A stretch of 64,000 nt of DNA from Cryptomeria japonica (Eukaryota; Streptophyta; Pinopsida; Cupressales; Cupressaceae): assembly GCF_030272615.1 (NCBI RefSeq), contig NC_081406.1, positions 185,791,770-185,855,769 of the forward strand. Direction: 5' to 3'. Positions 12,215 through 23,189 of the stretch are shown piece after piece. Below the pieces are notes generated by a model, which did not search any database, was not told the DNA's origin, and saw only the letters and a program-made list of their open reading frames with translations. The translations under genes were made by a program, and so were the position numbers. Position 1 is the first letter of the stretch. Every line of letters begins with the position of its first letter.

Positions 12215-12570
12215 CTATCTAGGATTCATGGTCTATGTAGAAGGCTTAAAGATGGATCTAGAGAAGGTGAGATAAATTGTATAATGACCTACATCAGCAA
12301 AGGTTGGGGATGTTAAATCTTTTCATGGCTTGGCAAGATTTTATCAAAATTTCATCATAAAATTTAGTAATATTTGTGCACATATGATGGAGATGATTAG
12401 GGGAGACTAGAAGAAGTTCAAGTTGATATCTAGAGCATAAAAGAGTTTTGAGTTGTTGAATTAGAAAGTGATGGATAAATTGATATTGTGTTGCAATAGA
12501 CCCTTACATTTTCATTCATGTCAACTCTCAAGTCTAGAAGTAGTCCAACATCACTCAGTTTGGTTTAACT
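12215..12570 (+). pseudogene. pol: Ty3/gypsy reverse transcriptase remnant (thumb/connection region)
   Basis: Translating through stops gives GLKMDLEKV, SFHGLARFYQNFI and KSFELLN, which match the classical block at the end of gypsy RT just before RNase H (FHGLASFYRRFI type). At least five stops occur in about 110 codons, and the palm domain with its catalytic aspartates is missing. RT would copy element RNA to DNA; this fragment is long dead. The 190 bp after it up to the solo LTR hold nothing I recognise. Confidence 0.75.
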
Positions 12571-12759
12571 AAGTATAATTTATGTATATATGTGCTAGAT
12601 ATTATCTAGATGATCACATTCTTTCTAATGTGGCTCAAAAGGTCAAGTAATATTATATTGATGTATTTTGAGAATATATGGTGATCATATTTGGTCTGGA
12701 TTAAGGGTTAGCATATAATGACCTATCCCTTAAAGGTGCTCATGGATATTCGGTAGTGT

Positions 12760-12764
12760 ATGGA
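12760..12764. repeat. Target-site duplication of solo LTR, left copy
   Basis: atgga, identical to 13534-13538. Confidence 0.9.
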
Positions 12765-13533
12765 TGTTGGCATTGCACACTCCAATGAGAAATTGTAGGT
12801 GATTGAAGGTATTGTCATTGATGGCAACCTTGCAATCCTATGGCACCGAAAGACTCTACACCGACAGATGGTTTACCGGCAGCGAAAAAGATGATTACCA
12901 ACACCCTGGCCAATAGGATTTTGATTATTGAATATTGTATTTATTCGTAATATCTTTTTGTAAGCCGACAAGGAGAATTGTAATAAGACTCATATATAAG
13001 TATGAGATCTTATAGATCATTGAAAAGATGCAAACATGGCAAGATTATTGTAGAAGTAATGTGTGAATATTAAGGCAGATTTTGGAGTAAGGTTTATGGC
13101 TATTGTAGAGCTTAAACTGGTACTGAACCTAGCATAGCAGATGTTGAACTAAAGCAATACATTATTTTGGATTTTCATAATCCATTTTGTAAGTCAGTGA
13201 GACTTCCTTTTGTAATTAAGTAGTGAGCTTTAGGCAGTTGGCCTTCTTCCATGTGCAGGCCCCTATTGTAAGTAATATCCATTCATTGGCCAGTGAGTGA
13301 ATATTGTGGGTCACAAATCAAACCAAAGGTTTTTCCCACACCAAGTTTACTCATTAAAAATCTTGTGTTATGGTGTGTTTTCTATCTTGTGCTTATTATT
13401 CATATTTACTGCATTAATTCTTGTTTACCAGTACACTGTTTTAGAATGCAATTTGTTTAATAAGATCAGAAAATCTATAAACCGGCAAGATACTAATTCA
13501 CCCCCCCTCTCAGTATCTTTGGGAATCCTAACA
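12765..13533 (+). mobile_element. Solo LTR of the element-A family (769 bp)
   Basis: Starts TGTTGGCATTGCACACTCC and ends GGGAATCCTAACA, flanked on both sides by atgga. It matches the LTRs of element A (24968-25757 and 30899-31688) in opposite orientation across its whole length. Shared parts include the ggtgattgaaggt start and the ttcaccccccctctcagtat block near the end. A solo LTR arises when the two LTRs of an insertion recombine and the interior is lost. The 83-aa ORF at 13297-13548 is LTR sequence, not a gene. Confidence 0.93.
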
Positions 13534-13538
13534 ATGGA
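13534..13538. repeat. Target-site duplication of solo LTR, right copy
   Basis: atgga, identical to 12760-12764. Confidence 0.9.
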
Positions 13539-13599
13539 ATGGATATAACTCTTGTAGTTGATGAAGCTAACAATATGCATGATTTTGTGCATTATGCAT

Positions 13600-13697
13600 T
13601 GTTGGAAACAACTATTTTGGGTCTATTGGTAATTCACTTGTCACGTATTTTTCTTGGTTGGCTACATTATATATAAATTGGTTCAGATGGCATAAAT
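13600..13697 (+). repeat. First 98 bp of the LTR of element A3 (split by copia element G)
   Basis: TGTTGGAAACAACT at 13600 pairs with the LTR end TAGTTTTCAACA at 21794-21805. Removing element G and one TSD joins it to 21235-21805 to give an LTR of about 670 bp. Confidence 0.65.
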
Positions 13698-15340
13698 TGT
13701 TGGCATGTTTGGCATAACTGATGCAGATGAGTTGATGACTATACCGGTAGAGGAATGATTATGACATGATCAATTATTAGTGTTGTCATTGCTGGAAACC
13801 TATGTCAATTAATATTTGATGATTTTTACAAATGAAATTTGATGTCTGACGTGTTGGATAAGTAATTTGGTCTACTAGATTTAGAATTTGTAAGTTTGAC
13901 AAGGTTAACCAGCAAGACTGAGAATTAGGACTTCAACTAGTAAACAAAAAGATTTTGATAGAATCGGTAAATAGTTGATGGTTGGAAACTTGTGGTTTCA
14001 GACATTATCTTTTATGATGGATTTGTGTATGTGACCAAAACTGCATCCTATGTTGATTATTGGAAGGCATGTTTTGAAATTTTGGGGGACTTGTGCTAAG
14101 GTTTTAGTAGGGTTTTAGGACCGGTGATGAATTCACTAAATTGGTAATGATTTTTGATTTGATGGTGATTGGTGGAGAATCTACATGAAGAAGATAACAT
14201 GACACAACTTGTGTGAATAATTTCAAATGTGTTTTGGCATGGAAGATGGTAGAATTTCTTGGGAATTTGCAAAGTGCTTAGCAGAATATTCTAAGGGTTT
14301 GACTTATGTATAGATCGGATTTTTGTGATGGAATAGGAATAATAAACGACTGATATTGCATTGTAATTTGTTATATTGATCTATATATTGATCTCTTATA
14401 ATCTTTATTGTAAATTCATGACATAATTAGGTTTTATGGCCAACTTAGTTGTTATGGCTATTTAGGGTGACACAACTGATGTTTTATGTGTCGGTGGCAT
14501 TTGGAGAATGAGTTAAGTCATCCTAGAGAAGATAGAGATCTACCTGAGTGTTGCATATAGTTGAGAAAAACTAGATCTGATCTAGCAAGATGAAAGTGCA
14601 AAGTGACAGATCATTTTTCACTATTGTTCTCTAGTAGTTACAACAACTTAAATCCCTTAACCGAGTAGGTCGTAACAGGCCTTTATCATCTAAAGTCCCC
14701 TAACAGGGTAGCTCAAAAAAGAATGTTTAAATTCCTCTAGCCAATTTTATCCTAATAGATCGTTAAGCTCCTAGCTAGAGTGATAGGCAAATCCCTTAAC
14801 CAGATGACTCCTAACAAGGTCTGCTCTTAACCGGGTGTATTGGAAGCTCTTAATTGAGCTAAGCTCCTAACATGGTGTACTTCAAAAGAGTACAAATTAT
14901 TGTGGGTACCAATTCCATCATGGTTTTTCCCATTTGGGTTTTCACATAAAAAATCTTGGTGTTAATGTGTGGAATGTCTTTTTATGATGTTTATGTTTAC
15001 ATGCACTATTTTTGAGATACTAGCTATGATATGTTATTTATAGTTTATCAAAGATTACTTGTACTGATATGAAATGAATAAGGATTTGATCAGATTGATA
15101 ATATTGATTGGTTGAATGATCAAATTGGTATGACTAATTAAGAGATAAAGATGTTGACAATTATGATAAATGGTTTTTGCAAATCTGATTGAAAGGTTGT
15201 TAGATCTGAGTGTAGAAGTGAAAATATCTATAAAGAAGTTTCAGATTTGATTTTAGTTGGATTTAGATTTAAAGTTTAATTTATTGTTAATACTGATTCA
15301 CCCCCCTCTTAGTATTAACATGATCTTCGTAAGATTAATA
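13698..15340 (+). repeat. 5' LTR of copia G (1,643 bp)
   Basis: Starts TGTTGGCATGTTTGGC and ends just before a degenerate primer-binding site (ttggcatcagatc). It is about 100 bp longer than the 3' LTR because of an indel around 14280-14390. It contains a cluster of CCCTTAACCGGGT/TCCTAACAGG motifs (14651-14880) and the GGTTTTTCCCATTTGGG module (14930). The many differences from the 3' LTR show an old insertion. Confidence 0.9.
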
Positions 15341-15354
15341 ATTGGCATCAGATC
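15341..15354 (+). other. Primer-binding site of copia G
   Basis: attggcatcagatc; one or two changes from the Met-tRNA complement TGGTATCAGAGC. Confidence 0.7.
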
Positions 15355-15415
15355 TTTGTTCTACTATGTTCAAAAAATCTTAACCATTTGAGGAAAAGAT
15401 TCTGAGGAAGACAAG

Positions 15416-15560
15416 ATGATGAAGAAAGAGGGTTTGAAATTCAACAAGGATAACTATAAGATCTTGAAAGACATAATGAATATATATCTCAAAGATCTCG
15501 GTTCTCACTACTGGAAGCATGTTGCTACCCTCTTTTGTAAAGAATATTGATAAAGGAATT
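15416..15560 (+). pseudogene. gag: Copia G gag, N-terminal stub
   Basis: Open from ATG at 15416 with KFNKDNYKILKD and YLKDLGSHYWKHV, typical of the first 60 residues of copia gag, where the family has FDGSNYxxWKxxMxxxL. The reading stops at the junction with the foreign insert at about 15560. The rest of gag, the zinc knuckle and the protease are absent from the element. Gag would form the capsid; this stub cannot. Confidence 0.75.
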
Positions 15561-15570
15561 AAGCTAAGCA

Positions 15571-16574
15571 TGCATAGAAAGTGACAAAGATTCGCTTATA
15601 AACTGAGTTAGGGATATAGTATGAAGCTGCGGACCTGGAATTAGCAGTAAAATGTCGATACGGCACTGTCCTGCAAATTTGAGCAAAAGTTGTTAGGACG
15701 ATGGCGCCCGGTGCCACGGTCCTCTGAAAAATCCACGAAACGAAGGGGGATCTGTTCGTCTCTGCACAAGGATTCCAGATCTTCAATTTTAGCCGCGTAC
15801 CTGCAACCTACACATAGAAAAGCGAAGACGATGGGGGGTTAGGGATTAGGGGTTTGCCTTTAGGTCAAACCCCGGTTTTGGAATTAACCAAGAAATGAGC
15901 AAGAGCTGTAAATGTAAATGACTGTAAAACAAGTACTAATACCTTGTTCTAAGGATGTTTGTATCCTTATGTGCAAAGGTTTAGATGTTGTATGTTGTAT
16001 GTTGTATGTAGCATGTAGTATGTGATCTCCTCTTCAATGGTTGAATCCTTGTCTTGAATGCAACACTTAGCCTTGAATGGAGACTTGAAATGATCAATTG
16101 CTTGAAGGAATGCTTGAATGCTTGAATGCTCGACTATAATTTCCACGCTCTTTCCCTCATGTCGAATGAAAGAGGAAAATGTAGTTTATATACTTGTCAT
16201 TTAGGGCTGATAGACTGATTTTCTCGACCTTAGGCCGACCAGGAAAGTTAATTTCCAATTTTCAAACAAAAAGACCCGAGACCCCTTAGGAGACCGGGCC
16301 CAAAATAGGACCCAGGGACCAGGGTGCTGGGCGCCATGGTCCTGGGGACTAGGGCGCTGGGTGCCCTGGTCCTGAAGGACCAGGGCGCTGGGCGCTCTAG
16401 TCCCACCTCCCGGGACAGCAGGGTGCAAGGAGGTTCAGGCCAGGGTGCTTGAAAAATGCAGTTTTCAGTGTCGTGAGCAAGTTTCGAGGTCTCCATTCAG
16501 GTTGCATGTTGCGTCACCATCGTGAAGACCGAAATGAGTCGAAATTGCAAGTGCCGCAATTTTAGGATGCTACA
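15571..16574 (-). mobile_element. Solo-LTR-like insert H inside copia G, GC-richer, with hairpin repeats
   Basis: A block of about 1 kb unlike its host in composition. On the minus strand it reads TGTAGCATCCTAAAATTGCG at one end and ...CTATGCA at the other, so it has TG...CA ends like a gypsy LTR. No matching TSD is seen (aagca before, gtaac after), and about 1.3 kb of host gag-protease is missing here, so a deletion accompanied it or followed it. It contains TGTATGT repeats (15985-16020), TTGAATGC repeats (16070-16130) and three 27-bp hairpin units (16316-16403). ORFs at 15559-15786 and 16201-16496 (minus) have no recognisable domain. Confidence 0.6.
16316..16403. repeat. Three tandem 27-bp hairpin units
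   Basis: Units at 16316-16342, 16346-16372 and 16377-16403. Each begins GGACCA or GGACTA, ends TGGTCC or TAGTCC, and has a GC-rich centre with GGGCGC or similar, so each can fold on itself. A related motif (gatggcgcccggtgcc) occurs at about 15700 in the same insert. Confidence 0.8.
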
Positions 16575-16599
16575 GTAACTTATTTCATTTAAATGCTAA

Positions 16600-17500
16600 T
16601 GCCTCTAGTTGTCTAGATGAAAAAATGGAAGATAGTTGATTAAGGCACAAGAGATGTTATATGATTTTTGATAACTTGGTGAAAGTAAGAAAGTCTAGTG
16701 TTGTGAGAGGATTAATATATATTGTTATGCCAGATAATATGATATGTAAAGACTAACAAATTGGTAAAATGACCTCTATTTCATTTAAGAGAAAGAAGTG
16801 TTCATTTGAAAATATTTTGGATTTGGTTCATACTGATCTCTGTGGTCCTATGAGAACAAAAAGCTATTTTGGTGATAGATATTTCATGCTTTTTACCGAT
16901 GATTATTCTAAGATGATGTCGGTTACATTCCTAAAGGAGAAATCTAAAGCCTTTAGTAAATTTAAAGCATTTAAAGCTCTAGTTGAGATTGAGACTGGTA
17001 AAAACTTGAAATGTTTAAGATCTGATCAAGGAGGAGAATTCACATCTGATGAATTTGTCAAGTATTGTGATGAATAGGGTATCAAAAGACAGATGTCTAC
17101 TCCAAGTACACCACAACAAAATGGTGTAGAAGAAAGGATGAACAAAATAATTGTTGATGTTGCTAGAATAATGTTATTACAAGTTAATCTGCCTAAGATG
17201 TTTTGGAGAGAAGCAGTCAATGCTGATGTCTACACACTAAACCGAATACTTATAAAGAAATAAAACAATAAGAAACCTTATGAGCTATGGTATGGTAAAA
17301 CTCCATGTGTTAGTTATTTCAAAATCTCTGGAAGTCAATGTTTTATTAAAAAGGATAACTACACTGGAAAGTTTGATGCAAAATCTGATGAAGGAATATT
17401 TCTTGGTTATTCTTCTAAGAGAAAATGATATAAATGTTAGAATAAAAGAACTAAGAAAATTATGGAAAGTGTTAATGTAAGGGTGGATGATTTGTCAAGT
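16600..17500 (+). pseudogene. pol: Copia G integrase (with pre-integrase zinc region)
   Basis: Integrase inserts the cDNA into the genome. A decayed HHCC zinc region (about 16640-16760, RCYMIFDNLVK) leads into the catalytic core: DLVHTDLCGP, FTDDYSKMM, LRSDQGGEFTSDEF, then PQQNGVEERMN. These contain the Asp, Asp and Glu of the DDE triad. Next come LWYGKTPCVSYFK and DEGIFLGYSSK, the usual end of copia integrase. Stops (for example at 17077 and 17261) and shifts near 17320-17430 break it. Confidence 0.9.
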
Positions 17501-17860
17501 AAAACTGAAGGGTCAAGTAGTTCTAAACCTGAAAAAGATGATAATGAAGAAAGGTTGGTGATCTTTGAACTGGAAGCACTAAATAATGATAATAGGCAAA
17601 TGCAGTATTAAGTGCTCAACCGGTAAGTGAGAATAGTGATGATGGAAGTAGTGATTTGAATAGTGAGTCAAATGAGGAAAATGTAGAACCTACACAACCT
17701 ATACCTAGATATGTGAGATTAAATCACACAGGACCAGATAATTGGTGATAAGAATGTAGGTGTGCAGACTGGGAGGAAGGTTAGAGAAAATTCATGTTTG
17801 ATATCTACAATGGAACCTAAAACACTTAAGGAAGCACTCAAGGATGATGACTAGGTGAAA
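17500..17860 (+). pseudogene. pol: Copia G linker between integrase and RT
   Basis: Ser/Glu/Asp-rich, low-complexity linker with stops and shifts, as is usual at this place in copia pol. No domain. Confidence 0.6.
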
Positions 17861-18540
17861 TAAATGAATGAGGAATTAGATCAAATAGAGAAAAATCAGA
17901 CATGGTCACTTGTTCCAAGACCAAAAGACAAGAATGTGATAGGAAATAAATGGGCCTTTAGGAATGAGTTAAATGAAGATGGAAAAGTGGTAAGAAATAA
18001 GGCAAGGTTAGTTTGGAAAGCATATTCACGAGAAGAAGGTGAAGACTATGGTGAAATTTTTTGCACCAGTTGCAAGATTGGAAGGAGTAAGGATGTTGTT
18101 GGCATTTGTTGCATATAAGGGATTCAAAGTCTACCAAATGGATGTCAAATCAGTCTTTTTGAATGGAATTCTTGAAGAGGAAGTTTACATTGAACAATTG
18201 GATGGTTTTTCCTTGATCGATGATAAAGACATGGTATGTAAATTGCATAAATCTTTGTATTGTCTAAAGCAGGCACTGAGAGCATGGTATGAGAGGTTAC
18301 ATACACACTTGATCAAGATTGGATTCCAGCGTACCAGTGAGGACATTAATATTTATCTAAAAACTGATGGAGACAAGATGCTAATAGCTGAAGTATTTGA
18401 GGATGACATAATTTTTGTTGGAAATGATAATATGAGTATGGACTTTACTAATGAGATGAAAAAGGAATTCGAGATGTCTCTAATCAGTGAAATAAAGTTC
18501 TTTATTGGTTACAGACCCAACAACTAGATTGTGGTATCTT
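17860..18540 (+). pseudogene. pol: Copia G reverse transcriptase
   Basis: Starts with the family block TWSLVPRPKDKNVIGNKWAF, then KARLVWKAYSREEGEDYGEIF. A frameshift near 18060 separates this from FAPVARLEGVRMLLAFVAYK. Then come YQMDVKSVFLNGILEEEVYI, YCLKQALRAWYERL and the active-site region EVFEDDIIFVG. Both catalytic Asp are kept, but the usual YVDD is FEDD. It stops at 18525. RT copies the genomic RNA into DNA; this copy is dead. Confidence 0.92.
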
Positions 18541-18639
18541 TATATGTAAAAACAAGTATATTAAAGAGGTGCTAAATAATTTTGGTAGGGAAGACTCCAA
18601 ACTAGTAGGAACATCGATGGTAATAGGTTGCAAGTTGAC

Positions 18640-19348
18640 AAAGTAGGATGATTTGCCTAATGTTAGTAAAATAGAATACAAGTCTATGATTGGTAAACTA
18701 CATTATGTTGTACATAGAAGACCGAAAATTTCTCATGTTGTTGGGTTAGTTGCAAGATTCCAAAAAGAGCCCAAAGAAAGTCACTTGATGGTTGTTAAGA
18801 GGATTTTTCGATGTCTTAAAGGAACTTTAGACTATGGATTATGGTATCTGTACAAAGGTGATTTCACTTTAGATGTTTTTACTGATGCAAATTGGGAAGG
18901 CAATGTGGATGATAGGAAAAGCACAACCAATGGAGGTTTTCTACTTGGAGGAAGACTTGTAGCATGGACAAGCAAGAAACAAAATTGTGTTTCTTAATCG
19001 ACAGTTGAAGCTGAGTATGTTGATGCATCCATGAATTGCGCGTAGGCCATATGGATGAGACATCTACTAGAAGGATTCAAGATAGATATGTCTAAACTAT
19101 TGACTATCTATTGTGACAATATGAGTGCAATAAATATTTCCAAGAATCTTGTACTTCATGCAAGAACCAAGCATATAGAATTGAAGTATCATTTCTTAAG
19201 GGAAAGAGTTCAAGAGAAGTAGGTAAAGATGGAATATGTGAAAAGTAAAGATAAATTAGCTGATATCTTTACTAAACACTTACAAAAGACTAATTTTAAG
19301 TTTATCAAAAGTAAATTAGTAGTTAGATCCCTACACCAGAAGAACTAA
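18640..19348 (+). pseudogene. pol: Copia G RNase H domain
   Basis: SMIGKLHYVVHRRPKISHVV, then RIFRCLKGTLDYGLWY, DVFTDANWEGNVDDRKSTTN, WTSKKQNCVS, AEYVDA, YCDNMSAI and HARTKHIELKYHFLRE. These are the standard blocks with the RNase H Asp/Glu residues. The end DIFTKHLQK is the usual C-terminus of copia pol. TAA (18996), TAG (19043) and TAG (19220) interrupt it. RNase H removes RNA from the hybrid. Confidence 0.92.
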
Positions 19349-19684
19349 GATGCTGAAGTTGCATCAATCTTGTGGATTTCATGTTTATTCTTCACTATGG
19401 ATTGATATAGATGTGGGGTATTCTGTAGGGGGAACAACTCTGATATAGTATGATATGATTTACAAATTTGATCAGATTGAAGTCAAGTGATGCATTTTTG
19501 TTTGGCATTTCTGTTAAAGGGGGAGAAGAAAAAGAAATCAGATAATCAGTTACGAGAGAATAAAAAGATATCTGATGATTAGGCTTGAGGAGAAGAAAAG
19601 AAAGAGAAGACTGACAGATGAAGATGATTGGAATATATGATTGTATATCTTATTGGTGTTGCCATCAATACCAAAGGGGGAGAT
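19349..19684 (+). other. 3' leader and polypurine tract of copia G
   Basis: Non-coding. Two Gly/purine runs, ttaaagggggagaagaaaa (19516) and caaagggggagat ending at 19684, the second directly before the 3' LTR; this is the plus-strand primer site. Confidence 0.85.
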
Positions 19685-21229
19685 TGTTGGCATGTTTGGC
19701 ATAACTAATGCTGATTAGTTGATTATTGTACCAGTAGAGGAATGATGATGAGATGATCAGTTATTAGTGTTATCATTGATGGCAACCTATGTCAATTAAT
19801 GTTTAATGATGGTTATTGATGGTTACAGATGAACTTTGATGTTTGATTGTTGGATAAGTAATTTGGTCCACTAGATTTATAATTTGTTAGTCTGACAGGG
19901 TTTATCGGTAGGACTAAGAATTAGGACTTCAACTGGTAAAAGCAAAGATTTTGATGGAATCAATAAATCGGTGATGGTTGGAAACTTGTGGTTTGAGACA
20001 TAATATTTTATGATGGATATGTGTATGTGACCAGAACCACATCCTATGTTGATTACCGGAAGGCATGTTTTGAAATTTTGATGGAGTTGTTCTAAGGTTT
20101 TAGTGGGGTTTTAGGACCGGTGATGAATTCACTAAACCGGTAATGATTTTTTTTTTTGACGATGATTGGTGGTGTATCTATATGAAGAAGATAACACAAA
20201 ACAACCAACATAAATGATTTGAAATGTGTTTTTGCATGGAAGATGGTAGAATTTCTTGGTAATGTCCAAAGTGCTTAGTGGAGTGATATGTATATTGATC
20301 TCTTATTATATTTATTATAAATTCATGATGTAATTAGGTTTTATGGATGACTTAGTTGTTATGGCAATTTAGGGCAATACAACTGATGTTTTAATGTGTC
20401 AGTGGCATTTAGAGAATGAGTTAAGCCATCCCATAGAAGATAAAGATCTATCTAAGTGTTGCAGATAGTGGAGCAAAATAGGATCTGATTTAGCAAGCTA
20501 AAAGTGCAAAGTGACAAATCATTTTTCATTGTTTTTCCCTAAAAGTTACAACAACTTAGATCCCTTAATCAGGTAGGTCCTAATAGGCCTTTGTCATCTA
20601 AAGTCCCCTAACCGGGCAGCTCACAAAAGAGTGTTTAAATCCTCTAACTAGGTTGATCCTAACAGATCATTAAGCTCCTAGATGGAGTGATAGGCAAATC
20701 CCTTAACTGGGTGACTCCTAACGTGTATTGTAAGCTCTTAACCCAGCTAAGCTCCTAACAAGGTGTACTTCAAAAGAGTACAAATTATTGTGGGTACCAA
20801 TTCCCACCATGGTTTTTCCCATTTGGGTTTCCACATCAAAAATCTTTGTGTTTATTTGTGGAATGCCTTGTTATGATGTTTATGTTTACGTGCATTATTT
20901 CTGAGATACTAGTTAGGATATGTTATTTATAGCTTATTAGAGATTACCAATACTGATATGAAATGATTAAGTATTTGATCAGATTGATAAGATTGATTGG
21001 TTTAATGATAAAATTGGTATGACTCATTAAGAGATAAAGATGTTGATAATTATGATAAATGGTTTTTTCAAATCTGGTTGAAAGGTTGTTAGATGTAAGT
21101 GTAGAAGTGAAGATATTTATTAAGAAGTTTCAGATCTTATTTTAGCTGGATTTAGACTCAAAGTTTAAGTTATTGTTAATATTGATTCACCCCCCTGTCA
21201 GTATTAACCGGATCTTCATAAGGTTAACA
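19685..21229 (+). repeat. 3' LTR of copia G (1,545 bp)
   Basis: TGTTGGCATGTTTGGC at the start and GGTTAACA at the end; followed by TSD taaat. Contains the CCTTAACCGGG/TCCTAACAGG cluster (20560-20766). Confidence 0.92.
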
Positions 21230-21234
21230 TAAAT

Positions 21235-21805
21235 ATGTTAGGATTTATTTGTAATAAGTGTGTGCAATGGTGTTGTGATAAGAAGACATATAGTGCGAGA
21301 GTGGTATGAACCTTAAGCTAAACAAAGATCTCAAAAAATATCAAACGAGTCAAATGAGTTCTTAAACTGTAAAATATTATCTATATTTATTAGATGCTCT
21401 TTTGATTATAATTTAAATTATATTTCATATTGTATCTAGACAATTGTTGTGTATCTTTCCCTGAAGAAGTGATCTTCAGTTGAGAAAGTCTTCTTTTTAT
21501 ATCTTTCTTAAGGTTCTGCACCATAGTTAGAAATCTCAGAGTAGTAAGATCTTTTTTCAGTGGTCATAATCATTATAAATAGTTGATATACATATTGTGA
21601 GTTATATTATCACCAAGGTTTTTCCCGGTTTGAGTTTTCAACATTTTTTTGTTTTTTGTTTTTGTGTGGATGTGTTTATTGTTTCTGTTATTTACTTTCC
21701 AATATATTAGTATGACTAGATGATGTGTTTCAAAAAAAGTTGAGTTAATAATATTTTATTGTATGCTAATTCACCCCCGCCCTCGATATCTGGTAGTTTT
21801 CAACA
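21235..21805 (+). repeat. Rest of the LTR of element A3
   Basis: Continues 13600-13697 after excising G. Has attcacccccgccctcgatat (21770) and ends TTTTCAACA just before a primer-binding site, so it is a 5' LTR on the plus strand. The 3' LTR was not found in the window. Confidence 0.65.
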
Positions 21806-21819
21806 ATTGGTATCAGAGA
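21806..21819 (+). other. Primer-binding site of element A3
   Basis: attggtatcagaga: Met-tRNA type site directly after the LTR. Confidence 0.85.
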
Positions 21820-21893
21820 ATTGGCTCCTGAAGAAATAGGTTAATCGTTGAGGTAGATCCAGGATTTGAACACTTGTTTTTCAATTTGTTTAT

Positions 21894-22738
21894 ATGGATA
21901 CTAATAAGATCATTATAATTGGGAGATTGAAGTTGTTGTCTATATGGAAGGATAATTGAGATTCTCTTTGACTGATCTGGATGAGAGTAGATTCATGTGC
22001 AAAAGGGACGAAGATGAAATTTCCTATTTAGGAAAGCTACTTGATAAAGGAAGAAAAGTGATGGATGATCTTGATACAAAACTAAATAGAAAAATAGAGC
22101 AATGTTCTAGACTAGAAAATAAGTGCAAAAATTTAAGAAGGAATTGAAGGAGGGAAAGGAGAAAATTGATAAAGATTTGAAGTTGAAAGGAGGAAGAAAA
22201 GTACTTGATTCTATGCTTAGTGCTCAAAAGTAGAATAATGAAAAGGATGGACTTGGTTTCAAAAAAGGTGAAAATTCCAAAGGGAAAGAGAAGGTTGAGG
22301 ATACTATTTTTATTATTATCTAGAAGAACAACAATAATTGTGGTAGAAGGTTTTATCAAGCTAGATCTAGGTATTATTTTAATACAAACTATTTTTCATG
22401 CAATAGCTTTGGACATAGAGCTATTGAATGTAGAAGTCAAATTTGAAATCAATCAACTAGCACAAGATGCTACTTTTGCAATAAGGTTGGGAATAGGGCT
22501 ACTAAATGCAGAAGTAGGATGATAAGGAATGAATACAGGAACTTGAGTTATGCTCAATCTTTCAATGGAGTGTGCTATGTTTGCAATAATTATGAACACA
22601 AAGTTGTTAAATGCAGGTCAAACAAAAGTTTCAAAAATGACAAAATGAATGGTGGCAAATCTCAAACAGGTCTGGAATGCTATAATTGTAACAAGATTGG
22701 TCACATTGTGATATTAGAGAAGAAAAGCACAAAATTAT
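21894..22738 (+). pseudogene. gag: Element A3 gag: coiled coil and four zinc knuckles
   Basis: The ATG at 21894 is followed by broken frames. A Lys/Glu-rich coiled-coil part (about 21990-22290) precedes four CCHC-like knuckles: SCNSFGHRAIEC (22400), CYFCNKVGNRATKC (22470, His replaced by Asn), CYVCNNYEHKVVKC (22570) and CYNCNKIGHIVI (22680). Spacing and order match the gags of elements A and B. Stops and shifts occur about every 100-200 bp. Such a gag packages RNA; no protease or pol follows it, as in A and B. Confidence 0.75.
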
Positions 22739-23189
22739 AATATTTTGACAAATAAAATTGATATCAATTAGGAAAGAGAGAAAATAAAAATGACTTCAGT
22801 GAAGAAATTAAAGGACAAGACTAAAGATAGATCTACACTTGTTGAAGGTGTTGACCTCTCTTCCAAAAACCAATCAGATAGCAAGGTCTAAGGGGGAGAT
22901 TTGAAGAAACATGTACATACCCCCCCATGTAGTTTGATGTTGAAGAATTTTTTAGTATTCCAGTGTTGGAAGAGGTATTTCCAATCATTTCCAAGTGACT
23001 TATTAGATCTATAGTAGGAACCAATTATTTCATCTTTTTGGGTTTGAAGCACTTATGACTAACAATACATAGGAAAAATAAATATATTGGTTTTTTGGGA
23101 TTACTTGGATCATGTACAATTTGATAATTTGGATATCTCTAATGTAAAGATGTGTTAGTTTGCACTCTATTTTAGAAGAACAAAACCCT
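22739..23189 (+). other. A3 spacer, no gene seen
   Basis: Charged, broken coding-like sequence, then a purine run ctaagggggagat at 22887 and AT-rich DNA. The purine run looks like a polypurine tract, but no LTR follows. Confidence 0.4.

Larger units (their letters stand above)
13698..21229 (+). mobile_element. Copia element G, complete ends, internally deleted (7.5 kb)
   Basis: Both ends carry TSD taaat (13693-13697 and 21230-21234). LTRs begin TGTTGGCATG and end TTAACA (5' copy: TTAATA). The plus-strand interior holds a gag start, a foreign LTR-like insert, integrase, RT and RNase H in copia order. Most of gag, all of protease and many codons are lost, so it is non-functional. It landed inside the LTR of the older element A3. 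Confidence 0.93.

Noticed and set aside
13297-13548. 83-aa plus ORF as a gene
   Set aside because: Lies wholly inside the solo LTR and recurs, broken, in the other A-family LTRs.
22887-22900. Polypurine tract followed by a 3' LTR of A3
   Set aside because: Purine run present, but the sequence after it does not resemble the A3 LTR, and ORF2-like sequence continues downstream.
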